Of a stretch of DNA of 64,000 nt, positions 42,330 through 51,248 are shown one piece after another (position 1 is the stretch's first letter; each line of letters begins with the position of its first letter). A program made the translations under genes and the position numbers. The notes beneath the pieces were generated by a model that searched no databases, was not told the origin of the DNA, and saw nothing but the letters and a program-made list of their open reading frames with translations. This DNA comes from Anaerozeibacter quisquiliarum (GTDB taxonomy: Bacteria > Bacillota > Clostridia > Christensenellales > Aristaeellaceae): the NCBI GenBank assembly GCA_051162045.1, contig JBISDI010000011.1; one strand, written 5' to 3'.

Positions 42330-42510
42330 ATCCCCCTGACGAGGGAGCTGTCAGCCGCAGCCGGCTGAGGGAGAGAAACCTGCCGGCCGTCAAGCGAATT
42401 CGCGCTTATGCGACCAACGGGTTTCTCTCCCTCCGGCCCATGACCACCGCGCGCGCATCCAAGGATGCGCGCGTCAGAGGGAGGCAAGGAAGGAGTTGTC
42501 TTAGCTTAAT
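42330..42510. repeat. Intergenic repeat element with terminal inverted repeats
   Basis: The stretch has CCCTGACGAGGGAG at its left end and GTCAGAGGGAGGCAAGG at its right. Inside, GAGGGAGAGAAACC (about 42370-42383) pairs with GGTTTCTCTCCCTC near 42420-42433. I recall similar elements ending in AAGGAAGGAGTTGTC in other gut Clostridia, which suggests a dispersed MITE-like repeat. No ORF of note. Confidence 0.55.
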
Positions 42511-42534
42511 GCAACGGACCCTTCCGTTGATAAC

Positions 42535-42577
42535 AAAAAATGCCCGGAAAGACCCGCCCGAAGGCCGGTGTTCCAAG
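42535..42577 (-). terminator. Terminator of the 6S RNA gene
   Basis: On the minus strand ACC-G-GCC-ttcg-GGC-G-GGT forms a hairpin with one mismatch within GGAA...TTCC, followed downstream by TTTTTT (42540-42535). The U-tract is offset by about 9 nt. Confidence 0.5.
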
Positions 42578-42582
42578 GCTGC

Positions 42583-42781
42583 CATGAACGCCCCCGGAGT
42601 GCCGCTCGCTTCCGCTTTTTCACCCGCCGCTCAGGCAGGACGGAAACCTGCGGTTGCTTGCTGCCTTCCCCGGAGGGAAACACCCTGGGGCCTGGCATCC
42701 GCTTCCGACCCGGAATCCTTTTGTGAAGATGTGGGTAAAAGCAGTCGCGTTACGCACACCCCAGGAAGATTCGTTCACGCA
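42583..42781 (-). ncRNA. ssrS: 6S RNA (RNA polymerase-binding regulator)
   Basis: About 195 nt fold as one long irregular hairpin. GTGAACG (5') pairs with CGTTCA(T) (3'), and CCTGGGGTGT pairs with GCACTCCGGG. GCTTTTACCC pairs with GGGTGAAAAAGC, and the tip is CCCCAGGG...CCCTCCGGGG. The 5' motif CCTGGGGTGTGCGTAACGCG matches the conserved 6S start (UCUGAGAUGUUCGCAAGCGG in E. coli). 6S RNA mimics an open promoter and sequesters sigma-70/A holoenzyme in stationary phase. It has its own strong promoter. Confidence 0.75.
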
Positions 42782-42787
42782 ATATAA

Positions 42788-42817
42788 ATTATAGCGCCCG
42801 CCCCCGCGACATGTCAA
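42788..42817 (-). promoter_or_regulatory. Promoter of 6S RNA
   Basis: On the minus strand TTGACA (42817-42812) and TATAAT (42793-42788) are 18 nt apart. The -35 lies within the last codons of the metallophosphoesterase gene and the -10 overlaps its stop. Confidence 0.8.
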
Positions 42818-43610
42818 GCGGCGTGGGGAAATTTGTCAACTCGACCAAGTGCACCTGACCGGGCGCGCCCATGCGGATGGGCAGCAGGCTGAACCCGATC
42901 CCGTTGGATACGACGACCTTCATGTGCCCGACTTGGTGCTCGCCGGTCACAAGCAGCGGCCCGCGCCGCCGCTGCCGCCATTCGTAGCCCAGCGAGTAGG
43001 GCGTAAGCCGCCCGATCGCCCATTGACCGCCGTGGGTGTGGCCGCACAGCGCCAGCGCGGGCGGGTTGTCCGGCACCTGAGACAGCGCCCAGGGCGAATG
43101 GGCGAGCAAAAGATGGAAGTCGCCGGGCCGCTTGTCGAACGCCAGCGCCCGAGCGTCGGGCTTGCCGTACTTGGCATCGTCCAACCCCGACACGACCAGC
43201 CGGCCGCCGGGAACAGGCAGTTCGGCCCGTTCGTTGACGAGCAGTGTGATGTTCGCCACCTTGAGCATCGCGCGGAACGGGGCGTAATCGCCGCCGAAGG
43301 CTTCGTAGTCGTTGTTGCCGGGTACGCAGAATGCGCCGAGCGGCGCGCGCAATCGCGCGAGCTGCGCTAAGACCGCGCGCTCGTGCGGCTCGTCGTCGGC
43401 CAGGTCGCCGCCCAACAGCACGAGGTCCGCGCCGAGCGGGGCCAGCCGGGCGAGCAGCCGCGAAACCGCCTCGCGCGAAAACCAGCGCCCGTGATGGATG
43501 TCGGTGACGAACAGGAGGCGCCTGCCGGCGAGGCCGGGGCAGAGGCCCGGCACGCGCAATGAGACGCGGCAAATGCCGGGCTGCGCGTCCCGAAAGCGCA
43601 TAAAACTCAT
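42789..43610 (-). CDS. Calcineurin-like metallophosphoesterase (YaeI/YkuE type)
   Basis: The 273-residue phosphoesterase has all dimetal motifs: FVTDIHHGRW, GGDLADDEP, GNNDYEAF, LLAHSPWAL and GHTHGGQ. The YaeI/YkuE branch acts on lipid or phosphodiester substrates near the membrane, but this copy lacks an obvious export signal. ATG 43610 overlaps the glpP stop (ATGA), so the two are coupled. Confidence 0.88.
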   Translation of the reverse strand: MSFMRFRDAQPGICRVSLRVPGLCPGLAGRRLLFVTDIHHGRWFSREAVSRLLARLAPLGADLVLLGGDLADDEPHERAVLAQLARLRAPLGAFCVPGNNDYEAFGGDYAPFRAMLKVANITLLVNERAELPVPGGRLVVSGLDDAKYGKPDARALAFDKRPGDFHLLLAHSPWALSQVPDNPPALALCGHTHGGQWAIGRLTPYSLGYEWRQRRRGPLLVTGEHQVGHMKVVVSNGIGFSLLPIRMGAPGQVHLVELTNFPTPLDMSRGRAL

Positions 43611-44179
43611 GCCTGCGCGTGCCGCCACAGCGCCTCGACGCTGCTCGATACGCCCGACGCGCCCGCCTTGAGCGCCTGCGCAACCTCGCCCGGCTCGGTG
43701 ATCATGCCGCCGGCGATGATGGGGCGATTGAGCTCGGCCTTGAGCGAGGAGATCGCCTTGGGCACGAGCCCCGGCAATACCTCGAGCATATCGGGCGCAT
43801 AGGCCTTGAACAGGTTGATGCCGTGGTGCAGCGAGGAAGAGTCCATCACAAACAGGCGCTGAATCGTAATCATGCCCATCTCGTTTGCGCGCTTGAGCAG
43901 CGGCGCGCGGGTGGAGATCATGCCGTCGGGTTTGATCTCGTGCGCGCACCACTCCACCGCCGCGTTGTCGCGGCCCAGGCCGCCCAGCAGGTCGAGGTGC
44001 ACGAACACGCGCTTGCCCCCCGAGCGCGCGCACTCGGCCAGTTCCGAAAGTGTCAGGATCGAGCCGCCCAGCAGGAAGATCGCGGCCACGTCGGTCGCAA
44101 CGGCGCGGCGCACCGAAGACAGGTCGCGCGCCGAGGCGATTACCGGATGGTCGGACAGCGCGTTCAGAAATGCTTGCAT
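43607..44179 (-). CDS. glpP: Glycerol-3-phosphate-responsive antiterminator GlpP
   Basis: The 190-residue protein has the GlpP TIM-barrel fold (PVIASARDLSSVRRA, VAAIFLLGGSILTL, VFVHLDLLGGLGRD, PIIAGGMITEPGEV). GlpP binds mRNA leaders to allow readthrough of glp terminators when glycerol 3-phosphate is present. GGGAGG precedes ATG 44179. No glp catabolic gene is near, so its targets lie elsewhere; a DhaKL locus is 18 kb away. Confidence 0.93.
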   Translation of the reverse strand: MQAFLNALSDHPVIASARDLSSVRRAVATDVAAIFLLGGSILTLSELAECARSGGKRVFVHLDLLGGLGRDNAAVEWCAHEIKPDGMISTRAPLLKRANEMGMITIQRLFVMDSSSLHHGINLFKAYAPDMLEVLPGLVPKAISSLKAELNRPIIAGGMITEPGEVAQALKAGASGVSSSVEALWRHAQA

Positions 44180-44285
44180 GTGGTTGCCTCCCGCGGTTGT
44201 TTCCATTGCGATTAAGTATAATTGCGCGCGCGCCGACTGTCAAGCCGAAAGGCGGGGGCATATGCTGGAGAAGGGGGTGGGCGCG

Positions 44286-44456
44286 ATGCGTGGACGCATT
44301 TGCGGAGGGGGTTCGCGGCCGACCGGCTGCTGGGGCGTCGCTTTGATGGTCGCCGGGTTACTTTTGCTGATTCTGGCGCTGCCCGGATGGCTGTGGATGG
44401 CGATGGTGGGGCTGATCCTGATCGCGGCCGGCTTTTTCCTATTGAGATTTGGCTAA
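44286..44456 (+). CDS. Small hydrophobic membrane protein (56 aa)
   Basis: A short basic start (MRGRICGGGSRP) is followed by two closely spaced membrane segments (about 18-34 and 37-54). AAGGGGGTGG ends 5 nt before ATG 44286; ATG 44262 is an alternative start. A TATAAT at 44216-44221 could drive it. No function is known. It lies just before the SRP RNA promoter. Confidence 0.55.
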   Translation: MRGRICGGGSRPTGCWGVALMVAGLLLLILALPGWLWMAMVGLILIAAGFFLLRFG

Positions 44457-44460
44457 TGCC

Positions 44461-44489
44461 TTGCCAAGCGCCGCGAGGTATGCTATACT
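44461..44489 (+). promoter_or_regulatory. Promoter of SRP RNA
   Basis: TTGCCA (44461-44466) and TATACT (44484-44489) are 17 nt apart, with the start expected at about 44496. Confidence 0.75.
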
Positions 44490-44495
44490 GCTCTT

Positions 44496-44632
44496 TGTTC
44501 ACACGGGCGATGACAGTTCAGATCCCGTGCGGCGTCATGCCGTGAATCTTGTCAGGGCCGGAAGGCAGCAGCAATAAGCGGAATTTGGCGTGCGCCGCGG
44601 GTTTTCCTGGCTCGAGCCCGTGTGGATTTTTT
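44496..44632 (+). ncRNA. ffs: Signal recognition particle RNA (bacterial small form)
   Basis: The conserved helix-8 apex GTCAGGGCCGGAAGGCAGCA lies at about 44551-44570 and is followed by AATAAGCGGA. The 5' CACACGGGC (44500-44508) pairs with the 3' GCCCGTGTG (44616-44624). Six T at 44627-44632 complete the terminator. At roughly 130 nt it lacks the long Alu domain of the Bacillus scRNA. It partners Ffh (13.0 kb). Confidence 0.93.
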
Positions 44633-44678
44633 GGCGAACGAATCGCCGCGCAGCCATCCGCCGCACGGCGATTTGGGT

Positions 44679-46388
44679 TCAGCTCTCTTCCGATTGTAGC
44701 GCCTCGCGCTGCGCGGCCTGGATGTCTGGGTGGGCCGACAGCATCGGTTCCAGGGTCGAGTCGCCGTCGATCCTGCGCTTTATGTAATTGCGCGTGAGCC
44801 TGGTTACGGTGCCCGACAGCGCCAGCACGCCGATCAGGTTGGGCAGCGCCATCAGGCCGTTCAGCGTGTCCGAGATGTTCCACGCGAGCGTCAGGTTCAT
44901 CGTCGCGCCGATCAGGATAAAGCCGACGAACAGCAGCCTGTACCACGGCGCAACCCTCGTGCCCAGCAGGTATTCGGCGGCCTTTGTGCCGTAGAACGAC
45001 CAGCCCAGCACCGTGGAGAATGCGAACAGCAGCACACAGGCCGCCAGCAGTTTGCCCGCCGCCGGGCCGAAGTGCTGCGCGAACGCATAGGTGACGAGCG
45101 GCACCCCTTCCACCTGCTTGAATTCCACCGCCTTCAGCACCGCCTTGCCATATTCGTCCGGCACCGGCTTGCCCGCCGCGTCCAGCTCGGCGACGCCTCG
45201 CACCGTCAGCACGCGCGTGTAAATGAAATCGTCGCCCAGCGGCACTTGGGCGTCGCGGGCGTCGATCAGCGGCTGGGCGTCCGCGTCCCCGATGCGCACG
45301 TACTGCGGCTGGGTGGTGATGTTTTTGAGCGCTTCCCCAAGCGGCGGGGCGTAGGCGGATGCCGACAGCAGGATGAACGCGGTCAGCGTACACACCACGA
45401 TCGTGTCCACGAACACCTCGAAGATGCCCCACATGCCCTGCTGCACGGGTTCCCGCACGTCGGCCGCCGCGTGCGCCATCGCCGAGGAACCGAGGCCCGC
45501 CTCGTTGGAAAACACGCCGCGCCTTATGCCCAGCGTGACCGCGCGCGCACACGCCCAGCCGCCTGCGCCGCCCGCGAGCGCACGGGTCTCAAAAGCGCCC
45601 CGGAAGATCGAGGAGAACACATAGGGGATTTGATGCAAGTTCATGAAGAAGACGATCGTCGCCGCGACGATGTAGAACAGCGCCATGAACGGCACCAGCT
45701 TCTCGGCTACGCCGCCGATCGCCTTGAGGCCGCCCGCGAGCACGAGCGCGACCAGCACGGTCAGCGCGATGCCGGTCGCGAGCGGCGGCACGCCGAACGA
45801 GGCCTGCATCGCGGAGGCGATCGAGTTGACTTGCGTCATGTTGCCGATGCCGAACGCCGCCAGCGCGCAGAACGCGGCGAACAACAGAGCGAGCGGCCGG
45901 CCCGCCTTGCCGATATACTTCTTGCCCCTGAGCCCCTCGTCCAGGTAGTACATCGCGCCGCCCGACCACTCGCCGCGGTCGTTGCGCCTGCGATAGTAGA
46001 TGGCCAGCGTCGCCTCGGCGAACTTGGTCATCATGCCGAAGAAGGCGCTCACCCACATCCAGAACACCGCGCCCGGCCCGCCGATCGCCACCGCCGTGGC
46101 CACACCCGCGATGTTGCCGGTGCCGATCGTAGCCGCCAGCGCCGTGGACAGCGCCTGGAACTGCGAGATGGACTTCGCGTCCTTTGATCGGGTGGCGTCG
46201 CCGCGCTGAAAGATCGCGAGCAGCGTGTGCCGCGCGACGTGGCGGGCGCGCCGAACCTGGAACCAGCCGGTGCGCGCGGTCAGCCAGACGCCGGTGCCGA
46301 CGATCAGGATCAGGAACGGCGCGCCCCACACCACGCCCCCGATCAGGTCGTTGATTTCCGCGATTTTCTGAGATGGCGCCTCCCACAT
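44679..46388 (-). CDS. Sodium:alanine symporter (AGCS family)
   Basis: The 569-residue transporter has the family motifs (GVWLTARTGWFQVR, TIGTGNIAGVATAVAIGGPG, FSNEAGLGSSAMAHAAA). About ten membrane segments import alanine or glycine with Na+. It is longer than the usual 450-490. An insertion of about 80 residues around 365-445 (GDADAQPLIDARDAQVPLGD ... LKAVEFKQVEG) forms a hydrophilic loop between membrane segments. ATG 46388 has GGAGGG 7 nt upstream. Confidence 0.92.
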   Translation of the reverse strand: MWEAPSQKIAEINDLIGGVVWGAPFLILIVGTGVWLTARTGWFQVRRARHVARHTLLAIFQRGDATRSKDAKSISQFQALSTALAATIGTGNIAGVATAVAIGGPGAVFWMWVSAFFGMMTKFAEATLAIYYRRRNDRGEWSGGAMYYLDEGLRGKKYIGKAGRPLALLFAAFCALAAFGIGNMTQVNSIASAMQASFGVPPLATGIALTVLVALVLAGGLKAIGGVAEKLVPFMALFYIVAATIVFFMNLHQIPYVFSSIFRGAFETRALAGGAGGWACARAVTLGIRRGVFSNEAGLGSSAMAHAAADVREPVQQGMWGIFEVFVDTIVVCTLTAFILLSASAYAPPLGEALKNITTQPQYVRIGDADAQPLIDARDAQVPLGDDFIYTRVLTVRGVAELDAAGKPVPDEYGKAVLKAVEFKQVEGVPLVTYAFAQHFGPAAGKLLAACVLLFAFSTVLGWSFYGTKAAEYLLGTRVAPWYRLLFVGFILIGATMNLTLAWNISDTLNGLMALPNLIGVLALSGTVTRLTRNYIKRRIDGDSTLEPMLSAHPDIQAAQREALQSEES

Positions 46389-46475
46389 GTCAAAGCCCTC
46401 CTTCATACAATTGCCCACCCTCTATAGTACGGTCGGGAAATTCTGCAAATCCATGGTTATTTCGCCGATGGGTGA

Positions 46476-46504
46476 TTGCAATTCACAGGGGAATGGGGTA
46501 TATT
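46476..46504 (+). promoter_or_regulatory. Promoter of the oligopeptide ABC operon
   Basis: TTGCAA (46476-46481) and TATATT (46499-46504) are 17 nt apart, 59 nt before the ATG. Confidence 0.65.
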
Positions 46505-46563
46505 TATAAGAAGGCGCAAATGGCTATTCCGCCTACGCCAAAACGTTAAGGAGGGGTTTTTCG

Positions 46564-48216
46564 ATGAAGAAACTGGGCTCCCTATTGCTGGTCATGCTGC
46601 TGATGGCGACGGCGCTTACGCCGTTTGCGGCGGCGGAGGCGCCCGAGAAGGTGCTGAGGTTCGCCACCAGCTCGATCAAGGGCGCGTTCAACCCGATCCT
46701 GTCCGACGACGTGTATGACGACTACATCTGCAAGCTGATGTTTGTCGCGCTGGCTTCTTCCGACCCCGGCAACAACGTGATCTTCGACGAGAACTGCGTC
46801 GCGGAAGGCTACGAGCTGTCCGACGACCACCTGACCTACACCTTCAAACTCAAGCCGGATCTCAAGTTCTCGAGCGGCGACCCGATCACGGCGGAGGACG
46901 TGGAGTTCACCTGGAAGATGATGGGTGACCCCAAGTACGACGGCCCCCGCTCGCCCCAGGCGGCGGACATCCTGGGCTTTGAGGCCTACAACAAGGGCGA
47001 GACCGACGTTTTCGAGGGCATCAAGGTCATCGATGAGCACACGATTTCGTTCACGCTGACCGAGCCCTATGTGGCGAAGATCGAGCAATTCTCCGAGTAC
47101 GGCATCATGAGCAAGAAGTACTACGAGAAGGAAAACTACGAAGATTTCAAGGCGCTGAACGCCACGCCCATGGGCGCGGGCCCGTTCATCCTGGATTCGT
47201 TCGATCCCGGCCAGGCGGCAAACCTGGTGCGCAACCCCAACTGGTGGGGCAAGCAGCCCAAGCTCGACGGCGTGACCGTGCTGTGCGTGCCGCCGGAGAG
47301 CCAGATCATGGCGCTGACCTCGGGCCAGTGCGACCTGATCGAAGCGCCGGCCAGCAACCAGGACAGCTATGACGGCATCGTCGACGGCGGCGCCAAGGTC
47401 ATTCAGTTCATCGGCCTGGGCTACAACTGCATAATGCTCAACCACCAGAGCCCGAAGCTTTCCGACGTGCGCGTGCGCAAGGCGCTGATGCACGGCTTCG
47501 ATCGCGCCGGCTTCATCGAGAACGAGTATGAGGGCTTTGCCAAGCCTTGCACGATGCTCGTGTATGACAACCCCGAGTTCTGGGCCTACCCCAAGGATCA
47601 CGCGGATCAGCTGGATTCCTACCCCTTTGACCAGGAAAAGGCCAAGGCGCTGCTGGACGAGGCCGGTTGGGTGGACGGCGACGGCGACGGCATCCGCGAG
47701 AAGGACGGCGTCAAGCTCGAGCTGACCATGTTCATCTACAACGAAGCGCCGTGGCCGGGCAACCTGAGCGCGCTGCTCGTGGAGCAGTGGCCGCAAATCG
47801 GCGTCGGGCTGACCGTCATGACCGGCGACTTCAACAGCATCATGGACGACGCCTACGACAACCGCGCGTTTGACAAGTTTGACATGTGGACCCAGGGCTG
47901 GCAGCTGAGCTCTGATCCGGATTCGAGCGACCTGGTGGGCAAGGCCGCCTCCGCGCCCGGCGGGTACAATCCCGGCGGCTACTACAACGAGAAGGCCGAG
48001 GAGCTGTTCAAGGCCGGCCGCCAGGAATTCGACATGGAGAAGCGCGCCGCGATCTACGCCGAATGGGCGCTTTTGTCCAACGACGACCTGCCCATGCTGT
48101 ACAACGCCGTGCGCGATCAGCTGTGGGGCGTGGCCGCCAATGTGACGGGCTTTGAGGAAATGAACCCCTTCTACAATTGGGTGAAGTGCATCTACGATGT
48201 AGACATCGCCGCGTAA
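46564..48216 (+). CDS. oppA: Oligopeptide ABC importer solute-binding protein (family 5)
   Basis: The 550-residue family-5 binding protein has a signal peptide ending TPFAAA and the family body (LTYTFKLKPDLKFSSGDPIT, AEDVEFTWKMM, MGAGPFILDSF, RNPNWWG, DVRVRKALMHGFDR). There is no lipobox cysteine. It delivers peptides (or dipeptides or nickel chelates) to the permeases downstream. AAGGAGGGG precedes the ATG. The operon is oppA-B-C-D-F plus a small membrane protein. Confidence 0.9.
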   Translation: MKKLGSLLLVMLLMATALTPFAAAEAPEKVLRFATSSIKGAFNPILSDDVYDDYICKLMFVALASSDPGNNVIFDENCVAEGYELSDDHLTYTFKLKPDLKFSSGDPITAEDVEFTWKMMGDPKYDGPRSPQAADILGFEAYNKGETDVFEGIKVIDEHTISFTLTEPYVAKIEQFSEYGIMSKKYYEKENYEDFKALNATPMGAGPFILDSFDPGQAANLVRNPNWWGKQPKLDGVTVLCVPPESQIMALTSGQCDLIEAPASNQDSYDGIVDGGAKVIQFIGLGYNCIMLNHQSPKLSDVRVRKALMHGFDRAGFIENEYEGFAKPCTMLVYDNPEFWAYPKDHADQLDSYPFDQEKAKALLDEAGWVDGDGDGIREKDGVKLELTMFIYNEAPWPGNLSALLVEQWPQIGVGLTVMTGDFNSIMDDAYDNRAFDKFDMWTQGWQLSSDPDSSDLVGKAASAPGGYNPGGYYNEKAEELFKAGRQEFDMEKRAAIYAEWALLSNDDLPMLYNAVRDQLWGVAANVTGFEEMNPFYNWVKCIYDVDIAA

Positions 48217-48246
48217 CGCCCCAAGGAACTGTAGCGCCAAGGGCGG

Positions 48247-48274
48247 CCAATTCCCCTCCCCGGAGGGGGATTGG
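48247..48274 (+). repeat. Stem-loop between oppA and oppB
   Basis: CCAAT-t-CCCCTCC pairs with GGAGGGG-g-ATTGG, 30 nt after the oppA stop. The CCCCTCC...GGAGGGG core is the same short module seen in the repeat mosaics. Confidence 0.6.
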
Positions 48275-48326
48275 CCCCCTTGATGCCATAGCCCTTCGCA
48301 ACATCAGAACGAGCGGGGGAACATAC

Positions 48327-49292
<966 letters not shown>

Positions 49293-49308
49293 GGAAGGAG
49301 GCGCGCAC

Positions 49309-50244
49309 ATGGTGCAACTCAAGAAATACAAGGTAGAGAGCCAGCTGGGCGTCATCTTCCGGCGGCTGCGCAAGAACAAGATGGCGGTCATATCGCTCTT
49401 GATCCTGACCGCGATCGTGCTCACGTCGATCATCGTGCCGATGGCCTCGCCCTATCACTTCAACAACAACCAAATGGGCAAGAAGTACAAGGCCCCGAGC
49501 GCCGAGCATTGGCTGGGCACCGATGAGAACGGGCGCGACGTGTTCGTCCGGCTGTTCTACGGCGGGCGCATCTCGCTGGTCATCGCGCTGCTCGTGGTGC
49601 TGGTCGAGGTGGTGCTGGGCGTGGTGGTGGGCGCGGTCGCCGGCTTCTACGGCGGGCGGCTCGACAATTTCCTGATGCGGCTGTGCGAGCTGTTCTTGTC
49701 GCTGCCCTTTATGATGGTGGCGATCACGATCATCGCCGTGTTCGGATCGCCCGACAAGGTGAAATTCCCGGCGCTTGCCCAGTATGTCGCCGCCATCGGC
49801 ATGGACAACTGGAAGATATTCCTGCTGGTCATGGTGCTGGGCGGGCTTTCGTGGCCCAGCATGGCGCGCATCGTGCGCGGGCAGGTGCTGTCGATCCGCG
49901 AGCAGGAATACATGGAGGCGTGTGAGGCGCTGGGCATTTCCGACCGCAGCCGCATCTTCAAGCACATCCTGCCCAATGTCATGTCCTCGGTGATCGTATA
50001 CGCCACGCTCGGCATCGCGAGCGTGATCCTGACCGAGACCGCGCTGTCGTTCCTGGGGCTCGGCGTCGATCCGGTCACGCCCACCTGGGGTAGCCTGATC
50101 CAGTCGGCGCGCGATGTCTCCAACATCAAGAAGCGCCTGTGGCTGTGGATGCCGGCGGGCGGCATGATCTTTCTGACGGTCATGTGCTTCAATCTGCTGG
50201 GCGACGGCCTCAGAGACGCGCTGGATCCCAAATCCAAGGAATAG
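49309..50244 (+). CDS. oppC: Oligopeptide ABC importer permease 2
   Basis: The 311-residue permease has the OppC N-terminal region (RRLRKNKMAVISLLIL), HWLGTDENGRDVFVRLFYGG and the EAA loop (QEYMEACEALGISDRSRIFK). GGAGG precedes the ATG. Six membrane segments form the pore with OppB. Confidence 0.94.
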   Translation: MVQLKKYKVESQLGVIFRRLRKNKMAVISLLILTAIVLTSIIVPMASPYHFNNNQMGKKYKAPSAEHWLGTDENGRDVFVRLFYGGRISLVIALLVVLVEVVLGVVVGAVAGFYGGRLDNFLMRLCELFLSLPFMMVAITIIAVFGSPDKVKFPALAQYVAAIGMDNWKIFLLVMVLGGLSWPSMARIVRGQVLSIREQEYMEACEALGISDRSRIFKHILPNVMSSVIVYATLGIASVILTETALSFLGLGVDPVTPTWGSLIQSARDVSNIKKRLWLWMPAGGMIFLTVMCFNLLGDGLRDALDPKSKE

Positions 50245-50255
50245 GAGGCGGAGGC

Positions 50256-51248
50256 ATGAACAAAAACCTGTTGGCGGTCGATTCGCTTTCGGTCTCCTTC
50301 TACACCGAGGCCGGACGCGTGTCGGCGGTCGAAAACGTGAGTTTTGAATTGAAAGCAAACGAGACGCTGGGCATCGTTGGCGAGAGCGGCTGCGGTAAGA
50401 GCGTCACCAGCATGTCGATGCTGGGGCTGATCCCGATGCCGCCGGGCAAGATCGAGTCGGGCAGCGCGGTGTTTGACGGCCGCGACCTGATCGCGATGAA
50501 TGCCGAGCAGCGCCGCAAGGTGCGCGGAAACGAGATCTCGATGATCTTCCAGGAGCCGATGACCAGCTTGAACCCGGTGTTCACGGTGGGGCGGCAGCTG
50601 GGCGAAGTGTTCACGCTGCACCGCGGCATGGACAAGAAGGCGGCGCACGCGGCCTCGGTCGAACAGTTGCGCAGCGTGGGCATCCCCAACCCCGAGCGCA
50701 TCGCGGGGGACTACCCGTTCGCGCTGTCGGGCGGTATGCGCCAGCGCGTGATGATTGCGATGGCGCTGGCCTGCCGGCCAAAACTGCTGATCGCCGACGA
50801 GCCGACCACCGCGCTCGACGTCACGATCCAGGCGCAGATCCTTACGCTGATGAAGCAGATGCAAGCCGAGTACAAGACTGCGATCATGTTCATTACCCAC
50901 GACCTGGGCGTGATCGCCGAGATGAGCGACCGGGTGCTGGTGATGTACGCCGGGCACGTGATGGAGGAAGCGCCGGTCGCCCGCCTGTTCCGGGACCCGC
51001 TGCACCCCTACACGCAGGGCCTCCTGATGAGCAAGCCCCAGGCCATGCGCGAGCAGGAGCGGCTGTACGTGATCCCGGGCATCGTGCCCAACCTGCTCAA
51101 CCGCCCGTCGGGCTGCCAGTTCCACCCGCGCTGCCCGCACAAGACGGACAGGTGCGAGCGGGAAGCGCCGCCGCTGTTTGTCCAGCCGGACGGGCGGAAA
51201 TCCCGTTGCTGGCTCAGCGAGGCCGGGGCAAAGGGGGGAGCGCAATGA
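50256..51248 (+). CDS. oppD: Oligopeptide ABC importer ATPase 1
   Basis: The 330-residue ATPase has Walker A GESGCGKSVTSMS, Q-loop FQEPMTSLNPVFTVG, signature LSGGMRQR and Walker B LLIADEPTTALD. The C-terminal oligopeptide-type extension carries the cysteine cluster (CQFHPRCPHKTDRCE) that binds an iron-sulfur cluster in relatives. Its stop overlaps oppF (ATGA). Confidence 0.95.
   Translation: MNKNLLAVDSLSVSFYTEAGRVSAVENVSFELKANETLGIVGESGCGKSVTSMSMLGLIPMPPGKIESGSAVFDGRDLIAMNAEQRRKVRGNEISMIFQEPMTSLNPVFTVGRQLGEVFTLHRGMDKKAAHAASVEQLRSVGIPNPERIAGDYPFALSGGMRQRVMIAMALACRPKLLIADEPTTALDVTIQAQILTLMKQMQAEYKTAIMFITHDLGVIAEMSDRVLVMYAGHVMEEAPVARLFRDPLHPYTQGLLMSKPQAMREQERLYVIPGIVPNLLNRPSGCQFHPRCPHKTDRCEREAPPLFVQPDGRKSRCWLSEAGAKGGAQ

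Noticed and set aside
40456..42393. 645-codon minus-strand frame over tldE and the LCP gene
   Set aside because: Shadow frame; both plus-strand genes have clear motifs, promoters and a terminator.
48177..48326. Longer start for the oligopeptide permease gene
   Set aside because: It would overlap the oppA end and translate the intergenic hairpin; ATG 48327 has the conserved N-terminus.
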